A stretch of DNA of 5,133 nt from Deltaproteobacteria bacterium (lineage in GTDB: Bacteria; Desulfobacterota; Desulfobacteria; C00003060), in contig DAOUWN010000187.1 of assembly GCA_030667105.1 (NCBI GenBank), positions 1 through 5,133 on the forward strand, given 5' to 3'. The notes below the pieces were generated by a model. That model was not told where the DNA came from. It saw only the letters and a list, made by a program, of their open reading frames with translations, and searched no databases. Positions 1 through 5,133 of the stretch are shown here, piece by piece; position 1 is the stretch's first letter, and the number at the start of each line of letters is the position of its first letter. The position numbers and the translations under genes are program-made.

Positions 1-346
1 AATACGGGTCTACCCCGGTATAGTTGTGACACCGGTCGCAAAACTCGGTCTTTTTCGCATGACATTCCGGGCTCATGCACGTATTCTGGAGACTCATCTC
101 GTACTTTCTGCCGTCAGCGGCCACGTAAGATCTCTTGGCCGCACGGACGGTAGAATCTCTCCACAGGTCCAGCAGTTGCATGTGCTTGATCTTCATGTAC
201 GGTCCCGGTTGCACGCACTTCTTTTCCTTTTCTGGGAGCTTCACTTCCGGTCTTGGGGGGGCTGTGCCATGAGTGAACCAGATGGGAAATGCCAACAAAA
301 CCAGACCGATGACAATGCCGGTGATTATTTTACCTCCGTCATACAT
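1..346 (-). CDS. dsrJ: DsrJ, periplasmic triheme cytochrome c of the DsrMKJOP complex (C-terminus cut by window edge)
   Basis: The first 115 residues are present; the rest, including the expected third heme site, lies beyond the left edge. DsrJ is the membrane-anchored periplasmic cytochrome c of the DsrMKJOP complex. Residues 1-6 (MYDGGK) precede a hydrophobic segment at about 7-24, which is a signal anchor. Cys44 sits where the family has the conserved Cys that serves as an unusual heme ligand (known for Allochromatium vinosum DsrJ), followed by the family-like YMKIKHMQLLDLWRD stretch at 50-64. Heme motifs seen are CMSPECH (90-96, a CX4CH) and CDRCH (103-107, a normal CX2CH). The ATG at 346 overlaps the dsrK stop by 8 bp, with GGAGG nine bases upstream inside dsrK, so translation is probably coupled. 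The ATG at 342 hits a stop after five codons and was rejected. Family assignment is firm; the CX4CH spacing is odd. Confidence 0.93.
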   Translation of the reverse strand, partial: MYDGGKIITGIVIGLVLLAFPIWFTHGTAPPRPEVKLPEKEKKCVQPGPYMKIKHMQLLDLWRDSTVRAAKRSYVAADGRKYEMSLQNTCMSPECHAKKTEFCDRCHNYTGVDPY

Positions 347-1973
347 CTTCAGCATCCTCCATTCCTGGAAGGGGTTCATTACGCAAATCGACTGTCTTCT
401 CCTTTTCTCCGTCCAACACCATGGCATTTGCCACCAGTTCGTGAACGCCGGTGACATCCACCTCGGGCACCCAGTATTGCATAAGACCCGGCAGGACTGC
501 CCTGTCAATAGCGCAAACATTGGCAAGCATATTCACGCCGTATTTCTCGTGGACGTACTTTACGGCATTGGCCCTTGGGAGCCCTCCTCTCATCCTGAGT
601 TCCACGTCTTCACCCGCATTCAGGCCGGACCCGCCGCCGCAGCAGAAGGTCTGCTCCCTGATCGTTGACGCCGGCATCTCGTAAAAATGATTGCACACAT
701 TCTTGATGACATATCTCGGCTCTTCCAGAAGCCCCATGGCCCTGGCAGGATTGCAGGAGTCATGGAAGGTCACCACGCGGTGATCGTTTCGGCTGGGATC
801 CAATTTCAGTTTGCCGTGTTTAATAAGATCTGATGTAAACTCAGTAATGTGAACCATCTTTGTCGAATTGGCGTTCTCGAATTTCGTGCCCGTAATCGGG
901 GAGACCGGGTTCTCCAGGTTGCTCCCTTCCGCCAGGTCGAGGTTCATGGTACCCATATACTGGTTAATCACGCGCCACATGTGGCCGCATTCCCCGCCAA
1001 GGATCCATTTTACCCCCCGGCGCTTCGCCTCCATGTACATCGTCCCATTGAGCCTCTTCATCATCTCATGGGAGGTAAAGAGACCGAAGTTTCCGCCCTC
1101 GGAAGCGTATGTACTCCACGTTATGTCAATCCCAAGCTGGTGAAAAAGGATCATGTAGCCCATGCAGGTCCATGTGCCGGGATCGGCAAAAACGTCACCG
1201 GAGGGCGTGATAAAGAGGACCTCGGCCCCTTTTCTATTATAGCTCGGCTCCACCCGTACGCCCGTGACTTCCTCTATCTCGTCCTGGAAGAACTCCAGCA
1301 TACTCTTGTATGCATGGGGCTGAATGCCCAGGTGATTTCCCGTCTTGTAACAAAAAGCCACAGGGGCTGCGATCCAGTCTATGTTCAGGCCGAGTAAGTT
1401 GGTAAATTCCCTGCCCATGATGGTCACCTCAGCGGTGTCAATGCCATAAGGGCAGAAGATCGAGCAGCGCCGGCATTCACTGCACTGGTACAAATAGTAC
1501 CACCACTCTTTTAGCACGCCATAGTCGAGATCTCTTGCTCCTGCAAGCTTGCCGAAAACCTTTCCGGCCGCTGTAAAGTTCCTTCGATAAACGGATCGAA
1601 TAAGCTCTGCCCTCAAAACGGGCATGTTTTTGGGGTCTGCGGATCCAATAAAAAAGTGGCATTTGTCCGCACAGGCCCCGCATCTGACGCAAATATCCAT
1701 AAAAAGTTTAAAGCTACGGAACTTGTCGAGGCGGTCCTTGAAGGCATCCATGACGGTCTCTTTCCAGTCCTTCGGCAGTTTCCAGTCCTCATCCATGACG
1801 GACCATACCCTAGGGTTTGGAAAGTCAACCACTTTAAGGCGTGCAGGCTCGCAGGCATAACAATGCATGCTCGGCTTGATATCTACGGGCGTGTTCATCC
1901 ACCCCTTTTCAAACACAGAAGGGCTGTGATCGATGTTCAATAGATCTTCTTGTTTTATTTCATCCTTCGCCAT
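339..1973 (-). CDS. dsrK: DsrK, HdrD-like iron-sulfur subunit of the DsrMKJOP complex
   Basis: Complete, 544 residues, the usual size for DsrK of sulfate reducers. It is the cytoplasmic catalytic subunit, related to heterodisulfide reductase subunit HdrD, and is thought to take electrons from DsrM heme b and reduce the DsrC trisulfide or disulfide. Two classical [4Fe-4S] sites are visible: C95-C98-C101-C105 (CVRCGACADKC) and C164-C167-C170-C174 (CSECRRCSIFCP). The C-terminal half carries CGHMWR (329-334), HDSCNPAR (404-411) and the CCG motif at 444-446 (FCCGGGSG), the residues expected for the special catalytic cluster of this family; only one CCG is present, as in DsrK rather than the doubled motif of HdrB or HdrD. 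An N-terminal HCYAC (38-42 region) is also present. The ATG at 1973 has AAGGAG five bases upstream. The gene follows dsrM by 26 bp and overlaps dsrJ. No signal peptide or membrane segment is seen, consistent with a cytoplasmic location. Confidence 0.97.
   Translation of the reverse strand: MAKDEIKQEDLLNIDHSPSVFEKGWMNTPVDIKPSMHCYACEPARLKVVDFPNPRVWSVMDEDWKLPKDWKETVMDAFKDRLDKFRSFKLFMDICVRCGACADKCHFFIGSADPKNMPVLRAELIRSVYRRNFTAAGKVFGKLAGARDLDYGVLKEWWYYLYQCSECRRCSIFCPYGIDTAEVTIMGREFTNLLGLNIDWIAAPVAFCYKTGNHLGIQPHAYKSMLEFFQDEIEEVTGVRVEPSYNRKGAEVLFITPSGDVFADPGTWTCMGYMILFHQLGIDITWSTYASEGGNFGLFTSHEMMKRLNGTMYMEAKRRGVKWILGGECGHMWRVINQYMGTMNLDLAEGSNLENPVSPITGTKFENANSTKMVHITEFTSDLIKHGKLKLDPSRNDHRVVTFHDSCNPARAMGLLEEPRYVIKNVCNHFYEMPASTIREQTFCCGGGSGLNAGEDVELRMRGGLPRANAVKYVHEKYGVNMLANVCAIDRAVLPGLMQYWVPEVDVTGVHELVANAMVLDGEKEKTVDLRNEPLPGMEDAEDV
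356..360 (-). promoter_or_regulatory. Shine-Dalgarno of dsrJ inside the dsrK 3' end
   Basis: GGAGG on the minus strand, nine bases before the ATG at 346. It lies within the last codons of dsrK and decides the dsrJ start in favour of 346 over the ATG at 342. Confidence 0.7.
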
Positions 1974-1999
1974 GATGACTCCTTTTTCAGATTTCAGAA

Positions 2000-3013
2000 T
2001 TACTCTTTATCTAGTGGCAACCCCGCGTCTTTCATTTTCTCTCTGAATTCGTCTTCGTACTCTTCATATGTATGAAACTTGACTGGGTAATTCCAGGGAT
2101 TGATGTGTCTGACTATGCGGCTGTTATTAGACAGGTTTCTCGTGGGGCTCAGAAAGACTCCTGCCATGTGTGTCAATTTGCTGAAGGGAAAGTAGGCAAA
2201 AAAGACACTCACAAGAAAAAGATGGATGTAAAAGATCACACTGATCCCCTCCGGAACGACCGGCTTGAAAGAAACCAAGCCCATGGTTAACTCCTTAACG
2301 CTGACGATGTCCGCCTTGAGCACATAGCGCATCAAGACACCAGTCGTAACCAGGCCAAGGATCATAAAGAGGGGAAAGTAGTCAGCAGGAAGGGATATGT
2401 AGCGCATCTTACCGTCAAGAATCCTTCTTAACAAAAGAAACGTCACGGCCGCCCCAAGGATAAACCCGCTCTGATAAACGGTGGGGAGGAAGATCTGGAA
2501 AAAACCGTCGACATTTTCAATGATCTTGACAAAAAAAGGCATGGGCTCCGTGAAAAACCTGAGGTGTCTCAGCAAAACCACGAGAAAGGTATAATGAAAC
2601 GCAATGGCTCCCAGCCACAGCCACCTGGCCGATTTGTATTTGATCTCCTGGCCGCTACCGAATTCAAGCCTTGTATTCCTGAACAGGGACCGGAAACAAA
2701 GGACCTCCAGGATCATCCTGCACACAACCCAGAAGGTGTTGACCGGGTTATCCAGTTTCTCCGCATAACCATACTTTATCCACGGCAAAGACTTCTGCTG
2801 CGCGCACGTAGAAGGGATGCGGAAGGGCACCGGGCATTTCGCCCATTTCACCACTCGGTAGACAATACCTATAAAGAACGTGATCACAGCAAGATACGGA
2901 ATCACGACCCCAAAAAGCCACTCCAGGTGCGCCCCCCATACGCCCACAAAGGCAATCACAACGAGTCCGAATACTGCCAGGAAGGAAACCGTGAGACTGA
3001 TTATGATGTTCAT
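2000..3013 (-). CDS. dsrM: DsrM, heme b membrane subunit of the DsrMKJOP complex (NarI-like)
   Basis: Complete, 337 residues. DsrM is the NarI-like diheme cytochrome b that exchanges electrons with menaquinone and passes them to DsrK. Hydrophobic segments are visible at about 4-25, 33-53, 131-149, 181-197, 211-231 and 256-275. Candidate heme-ligating histidines in or beside them are H140, H150, H264 and H282; the exact pairs cannot be fixed by eye. The cytoplasmic loop PVPFRIPSTCAQQKSLPW (61-78) is a DsrM hallmark, here flanked by Cys60 and containing Cys70. The charged tail from about 300 (HINPWNYPVKFHTYEEYEDE) is also family-typical and probably contacts DsrK. The ATG at 3013 has GAGGG eight bases upstream. 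It sits 38 bp after the RsbRD-like gene and 26 bp before dsrK, with no terminator in either gap, so the block is one transcription unit. Confidence 0.96.
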   Translation of the reverse strand: MNIIISLTVSFLAVFGLVVIAFVGVWGAHLEWLFGVVIPYLAVITFFIGIVYRVVKWAKCPVPFRIPSTCAQQKSLPWIKYGYAEKLDNPVNTFWVVCRMILEVLCFRSLFRNTRLEFGSGQEIKYKSARWLWLGAIAFHYTFLVVLLRHLRFFTEPMPFFVKIIENVDGFFQIFLPTVYQSGFILGAAVTFLLLRRILDGKMRYISLPADYFPLFMILGLVTTGVLMRYVLKADIVSVKELTMGLVSFKPVVPEGISVIFYIHLFLVSVFFAYFPFSKLTHMAGVFLSPTRNLSNNSRIVRHINPWNYPVKFHTYEEYEDEFREKMKDAGLPLDKE

Positions 3014-3051
3014 TTAGTGTTCCCTCGCTTCCATGTTATGTTGTCCGTTAC

Positions 3052-3597
3052 TTACCCAGTCCTCTTTTCCCCATTCGGATCCCCCTCATGCTCATGGAGA
3101 TCATATGACAGGCCGGCCATTTGCAACAGTCTATGTGAACGCGTCTTTACCTCATTGACACGGATGTCAGAAATCTTCTGCCGGCAGTTCGCATAAATAT
3201 CAAAGCCTAGCAGGCCTAAACCGTCTATCCTGGCATCAAATGCCGCCCACTCTTCATGCGACCCATTTTGTAGGATTTCGTTCCCAAGTTCCTCTCTGAT
3301 CACTTTTTTCAAGCCAAACACAAAGCCGACAGCCCGGGACGGAGAAAAATCCTGAATAGCCCTGACTTTCATAATACTGTCAAGAGCCTCGGAAATCTTG
3401 TCCGACCCTGAGTCTTCCAAGAGCGCGTCATACAAGGATTCTATCCCTTCAGAGATCGTGCAGCCCACCGGATTCCCAAAGGGATCTTTTTTCTTCAAAA
3501 AGCCTTGGCTCTGCTCAGGATAAGTCTGCAGTATGACGTCACGCCACTTTTTTACTATGGGAGATCTTTTCTGCAGTAGGAGATTTTTAAGACTCAT
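3052..3597 (-). CDS. RsbRD N-terminal-domain-like protein, first gene of the dsr block
   Basis: 181 residues from the ATG at 3597. I recognise it as resembling the RsbRD N-terminal domain family: a helical protein opening with LLLQKRSPIVKKW (6-18), then YPEQ (26-29), FGNPVGCTISEG (40-51) and FSPSRAVGFVFGLKKVI (84-100). The domain spans about residues 5-150; the last 30 residues are polar and charged and are probably flexible. There is no signal peptide or membrane segment, and none of the kinase, STAS or DNA-binding domains that accompany this domain in other regulators, so it is a stand-alone version. It is the promoter-proximal gene, 38 bp before dsrM. I infer a regulatory or assembly role for DsrMKJOP; the biochemical function is unknown to me. 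A TTG at 3606 is in frame, but AAGGA at 3610-3614 lies only three bases from it and twelve from the ATG, so the ATG is preferred. Cys46 and Cys138 are the only cysteines. Confidence 0.85.
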   Translation of the reverse strand: MSLKNLLLQKRSPIVKKWRDVILQTYPEQSQGFLKKKDPFGNPVGCTISEGIESLYDALLEDSGSDKISEALDSIMKVRAIQDFSPSRAVGFVFGLKKVIREELGNEILQNGSHEEWAAFDARIDGLGLLGFDIYANCRQKISDIRVNEVKTRSHRLLQMAGLSYDLHEHEGDPNGEKRTG

Positions 3598-3639
3598 GAT
3601 TAACAATGGTCCTTGCTCTCTAAATCAGCAGCGATTTCA

Positions 3640-3664
3640 ATGAGGCGTAACCTCAATGCCTCAT
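3640..3664. promoter_or_regulatory. Inverted repeat over the -10 and start region of the dsr promoter (possible operator or 5' hairpin)
   Basis: A perfect 7-bp inverted repeat, ATGAGGC then 11 bases then GCCTCAT. The right arm overlaps the -10 hexamer of the dsr promoter and the centre lies on the predicted transcription start. A nested repeat inside it (TGAGG-TTACG-CCTCA on the minus strand, 3641-3655) could form a 5-bp stem at the very 5' end of the mRNA. Either a repressor site or a transcript-end stabilising hairpin is possible; the sequence does not decide between them. Confidence 0.5.
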
Positions 3665-3688
3665 ACACAAAATGGTCTTTCTTGTCAA
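3660..3688 (-). promoter_or_regulatory. Sigma-70-type promoter of the RsbRD-dsrMKJ block
   Basis: On the minus strand TTGACA (3683-3688), a 17-bp spacer, then TATGAG (3660-3665; four of six match TATAAT, including the key A at position 2). Start is expected near 3653, giving a leader of about 56 bases to the ATG at 3597. The A/T tract at 3691-3712 is directly upstream of the -35 and could act as an UP element. Confidence 0.65.
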
Positions 3689-3690
3689 GA

Positions 3691-3740
3691 CAAAAAAAGA
3701 CAAAAAAGAAAAGGGGCCGGCCGACAATGGCGAGCCCCTT
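3691..3740 (-). terminator. Rho-independent terminator of tRNA-Leu
   Basis: On the minus strand AAGGGGC (3734-3740) pairs with GCCCCTT (3711-3717). An inner GCC/GGC pairing around ATTGTC probably extends the stem. It is followed by a T-rich run, TTTTCTTTTTTGTCTTTTTTT, on the minus strand. It begins eight bases after the tRNA CCA end, so it terminates the tRNA transcript and insulates it from the dsr promoter just downstream. Confidence 0.82.
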
Positions 3741-3747
3741 GTCATGT

Positions 3748-3835
3748 TGGTGCCGGAGGTCGGAATCGAACCGACACGGGCGCAAGGCCCGGAGGATTTT
3801 GAGTCCTCTGCGTCTACCAATTTCACCACTCCGGC
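3748..3835 (-). tRNA. tRNA-Leu (anticodon CAA)
   Basis: 88 bases including an encoded CCA (3748-3750). The acceptor stem is GCCGGAG paired with CTCCGGC, with discriminator A at 3751. The anticodon stem is GAGGA/TCCTC around the loop CTCAAAA, giving anticodon CAA, which reads UUG. A long variable arm with GGGC/GCCC pairing marks it as class II, and the T arm is GTCGG-TTCGATT-CCGAC. The D arm contains TGGTGAAATTGGTAGACGC, typical of tRNA-Leu. It has its own promoter and terminator and appears monocistronic. tRNA genes are common integration sites, but I see no duplicated 3' end or integrase in the window. Confidence 0.97.
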
Positions 3836-3857
3836 TTGACTGGCGCTTTCAACAAGC

Positions 3858-3886
3858 AGTTTAGGGAAGGTCGGATTTGTTGTCAA
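3858..3886 (-). promoter_or_regulatory. Sigma-70-type promoter of tRNA-Leu
   Basis: On the minus strand TTGACA (3881-3886), a 17-bp spacer, then TAAACT (3858-3863, four of six match). Transcription would start near 3851, about 16 bases before the mature 5' end at 3835, a normal short tRNA leader. Confidence 0.65.
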
Positions 3887-3902
3887 TATAATTGTGTGTA
3901 AG

Positions 3903-3931
3903 CTGTTCTGATATACACTGTTCTGATATAC
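3903..3931 (+). repeat. Tandem direct repeat upstream of the tat promoter
   Basis: Two identical 14-base copies of CTGTTCTGATATAC (3903-3916 and 3918-3931) separated by one A, so the period is 15 bp. The second copy ends one base before the -35 hexamer at 3933. The placement suits a regulator binding site. A simple recent duplication is the alternative. Confidence 0.8.
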
Positions 3932-3932
3932 C

Positions 3933-3961
3933 TTGACACAGAAGCGAGATATCGTTATAAT
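3933..3961 (+). promoter_or_regulatory. Consensus sigma-70-type promoter of the tat operon
   Basis: TTGACA (3933-3938), a 17-bp spacer and TATAAT (3956-3961): both hexamers and the spacing match the consensus exactly. Start is expected near 3967-3968, giving a leader of about 48 bases to the ATG at 4016. A second TATAAT lies at 3965-3970, over the predicted start. Confidence 0.85.
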
Positions 3962-4003
3962 TTCTATAATTTTTTATCCATATTTCCAAAATATTAAGCC
4001 AGT

Positions 4004-4009
4004 AGGGAG
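4004..4009 (+). promoter_or_regulatory. Shine-Dalgarno deciding the start of the TatA/TatB-family gene
   Basis: AGGGAG with six bases to the ATG at 4016. An in-frame TTG at 4010 touches this site directly and so cannot be the start. Confidence 0.8.
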
Positions 4010-4015
4010 TTGCTT

Positions 4016-4444
4016 ATGTTTGGCATGGGAATGCCGGAGATCATATTGATTCTGGCTATTGCCCTGATCGTCCTTGGCCCGAAAAAGCTTCCTGAAATCG
4101 CAAAATCCCTGGGACGGGGTATCGCGGAGTTCAAGAAAGCCACGCAGGACCTGAAGCAAAGCATTGAAGTAGACAATGACTTCAAGGAGGCCAAGGATAC
4201 GATAAAAGAGATCAAGGGGGATATTCAAAAGACCGTTCACGAATCAATGGCCGCAGGCGCTGCTTCTGTTGACAAAGACAATGCATCAGAAAAAGACGAT
4301 GACTCTGTGTCGGAAGAGGATCTGGAACATACCTTTGAAGAGGACGTCGACGTCAAGGGATCTCCAGCAGAGCCTGTCGCGGATACATCTCAACAAGAGG
4401 AAGACCCGGGGCCGGAGCAGAAAGGGCCTTCCAAAGATGCCTGA
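4016..4444 (+). CDS. tatB: TatA/TatB-family twin-arginine translocase subunit
   Basis: 142 residues from the ATG. TatA and TatB proteins work with TatC to move folded, twin-arginine-signalled proteins across the inner membrane. The N-terminus MFGMGMPE leads into a single membrane helix (about 8-21), the hinge GPKKLPE (21-27) and an amphipathic helix (about 28-50, ending AEFKKATQDLK). Glu8, Gly21 and Pro22 match positions conserved in TatB, while Phe39 in EFKKA matches the TatA position, so the subunit has mixed character and the symbol is uncertain between tatA and tatB. From about residue 86 the tail is strongly acidic (21 Asp/Glu in the last 57 residues, no Arg), probably disordered and longer than in TatA. 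It is the first gene of the tat operon and overlaps tatC by 8 bp. No second TatA-type gene is visible; one may lie elsewhere. Confidence 0.9.
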   Translation: MFGMGMPEIILILAIALIVLGPKKLPEIAKSLGRGIAEFKKATQDLKQSIEVDNDFKEAKDTIKEIKGDIQKTVHESMAAGAASVDKDNASEKDDDSVSEEDLEHTFEEDVDVKGSPAEPVADTSQQEEDPGPEQKGPSKDA

Positions 4445-5133
4445 AGACGACAAGATCCCTTTCACCTCCCACCTTGATGAGCTTCGCAAGCGTCTGATCG
4501 TATGCTTTATTTCAATCGGCATCGGCTTTCTCATCTGTTATTTTTTTTCAAAGACCCTCTTTAATATCCTCATGCAGCCCCTCCTCACGGCCATGCCCCC
4601 GGAGGAAAAGCTCATCTACACGGGACTCCCCGAGGCCTTTTTCACCTATCTGAAAGTCGCTTTTCTTGCAGGGATTCTTTTGGCCGTGCCTGTCATTATG
4701 TACGAGCTTTGGATGTTCATTGCGCCGGGGCTATACCACAAGGAAAAACGTTGGGTTTTTCCGATCGTGTTCCTCTCTTCTTTCTTCTTTCTGGGCGGAG
4801 CATTGTTTGGCTATTTTGTTGTCTTTCCTTTTGGGTTCAAGTTTTTCATGGGGTTTGCATCTGATGCTATTAGGCCCCTCCCGTCGATGAAAGAGTATCT
4901 CGGTTTTTCCTCCAAACTCCTCTTTGCGTTTGGCATTGTCTTTGAGCTTCCTCTTTTTATAACCTTTCTGGCTAAGCTCGGTATCGTGGACGTCCAGTTC
5001 CTTAAGGCCAAGCGCAAGTACGCCATCCTCCTCTTCTTCATATTTTCAGCTATCCTGACTCCACCGGACGTCATCACCCAGATCATGATGTCCGGCCCAC
5101 TGATCGTACTCTACGAGGTAAGTATTGTAGGGG
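4437..5133 (+). CDS. tatC: TatC, twin-arginine translocase receptor subunit (C-terminus cut by window edge)
   Basis: 232 codons are present; the family is about 250 residues, so only the last part is missing. TatC is the polytopic membrane subunit that recognises the twin-arginine signal. The reading frame aligns by eye with E. coli numbering without gaps at key residues: SHLDELRKRL (11-20) with Glu15, Pro48, Pro85, Phe94, Glu103 in the PGLYHKEKR loop (97-105), Glu170 in FGIVFELP, and Asp211 in LTPPDV (207-212), then LYE at 225-227. Six hydrophobic segments are expected; five are clear (about 20-37, 72-92, 108-131, 160-180, 195-210) and the sixth starts near 214. The ATG at 4437 overlaps the upstream gene's stop by 8 bp. 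The only ribosome site is a weak AAAGGG some eleven bases upstream, so translational coupling is likely. Confidence 0.96.
   Translation, partial: MPEDDKIPFTSHLDELRKRLIVCFISIGIGFLICYFFSKTLFNILMQPLLTAMPPEEKLIYTGLPEAFFTYLKVAFLAGILLAVPVIMYELWMFIAPGLYHKEKRWVFPIVFLSSFFFLGGALFGYFVVFPFGFKFFMGFASDAIRPLPSMKEYLGFSSKLLFAFGIVFELPLFITFLAKLGIVDVQFLKAKRKYAILLFFIFSAILTPPDVITQIMMSGPLIVLYEVSIVG

Noticed and set aside
338..342. ATGA-type overlap start for dsrJ at 342
   Set aside because: That frame meets TAA after five codons. The ATG at 346 opens the true DsrJ frame.
26..668. Overlapping plus-strand open frames of 142 and 131 codons
   Set aside because: They are shadows of dsrJ and the 3' end of dsrK, which carry clear heme and iron-sulfur motifs on the other strand.
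849..1397. A 182-codon plus-strand open frame inside dsrK
   Set aside because: It is antisense to the conserved HdrD-like region of DsrK, and its product resembles nothing I know.
2564..3196. A 210-codon plus-strand open frame opposite dsrM and the RsbRD-like gene
   Set aside because: It runs antisense across two well-supported genes, and its translation is rich in Arg, His and Pro with no recognisable domain.
3604..3606. TTG start for the RsbRD-like protein
   Set aside because: It is only three bases from the AAGGA site. The ATG at 3597 begins the family-like MSLKNLL sequence.
3748..3835. tRNA-Leu as an integrative-element attachment site
   Set aside because: No integrase, no repeat of the tRNA 3' end and no break in gene content are visible. 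The 3' side is the tRNA's own terminator followed by core dsr genes.
3887..3892. Plus-strand TATAAT within the tRNA promoter region as an extra tat promoter
   Set aside because: There is no -35-like hexamer 16-18 bp upstream, and a full consensus promoter exists at 3933-3961.
3980..3994. ATATTT-CCA-AAATAT inverted repeat in the tat leader
   Set aside because: The arms are short and all A/T in an A/T-rich leader, and the loop is three bases. Chance is likely.

Overview
The window reads as a stretch of a dissimilatory sulfur-metabolism chromosome, most likely from a sulfate-reducing member of the Desulfobacterota. The evidence is the recognisable start of a dsrMKJOP operon: a DsrK of 544 residues, a DsrM of 337 residues with the C-terminal tail typical of the family, and the first 115 residues of a DsrJ of the type seen in sulfate reducers. 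I cannot name genus or species from sequence alone.

Left part (1-3606, all on the minus strand): a four-gene block transcribed right to left. It begins with a 181-residue protein carrying an RsbRD N-terminal-like domain, followed by dsrM, dsrK and dsrJ. Gaps are 38 bp and 26 bp, and dsrK and dsrJ overlap by 8 bp. DsrJ runs off the left edge; dsrO and dsrP would be expected beyond it. In the known complex, DsrM (heme b membrane protein), DsrK (cytoplasmic HdrD-like iron-sulfur protein), DsrJ (periplasmic triheme cytochrome), DsrO and DsrP link the quinone pool and periplasm to cytoplasmic reduction of the DsrC trisulfide made during sulfite reduction.

Middle part (3607-4015): a compact regulatory interval. 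It holds a minus-strand tRNA-Leu with anticodon CAA and encoded CCA, its promoter, and its rho-independent terminator. A second minus-strand promoter, directly behind the terminator T-tract, drives the dsr block, and its -10 region lies in an inverted repeat. A consensus plus-strand promoter for the tat genes is preceded by a tandem 15-bp direct repeat. All three promoters have a perfect TTGACA and a 17-bp spacer.

Right part (4016-5133, plus strand): a TatA/TatB-family gene overlapping tatC by 8 bp; tatC is cut by the right edge. DsrO-family proteins normally carry twin-arginine signals, so a Tat operon beside the dsr operon makes functional sense. I see no mobile element, CRISPR array or clearly novel system. 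The points worth a second look are the RsbRD-like leader gene, the promoter architecture, the unusual first heme motif of DsrJ and the mixed TatA/TatB character of the small Tat subunit.
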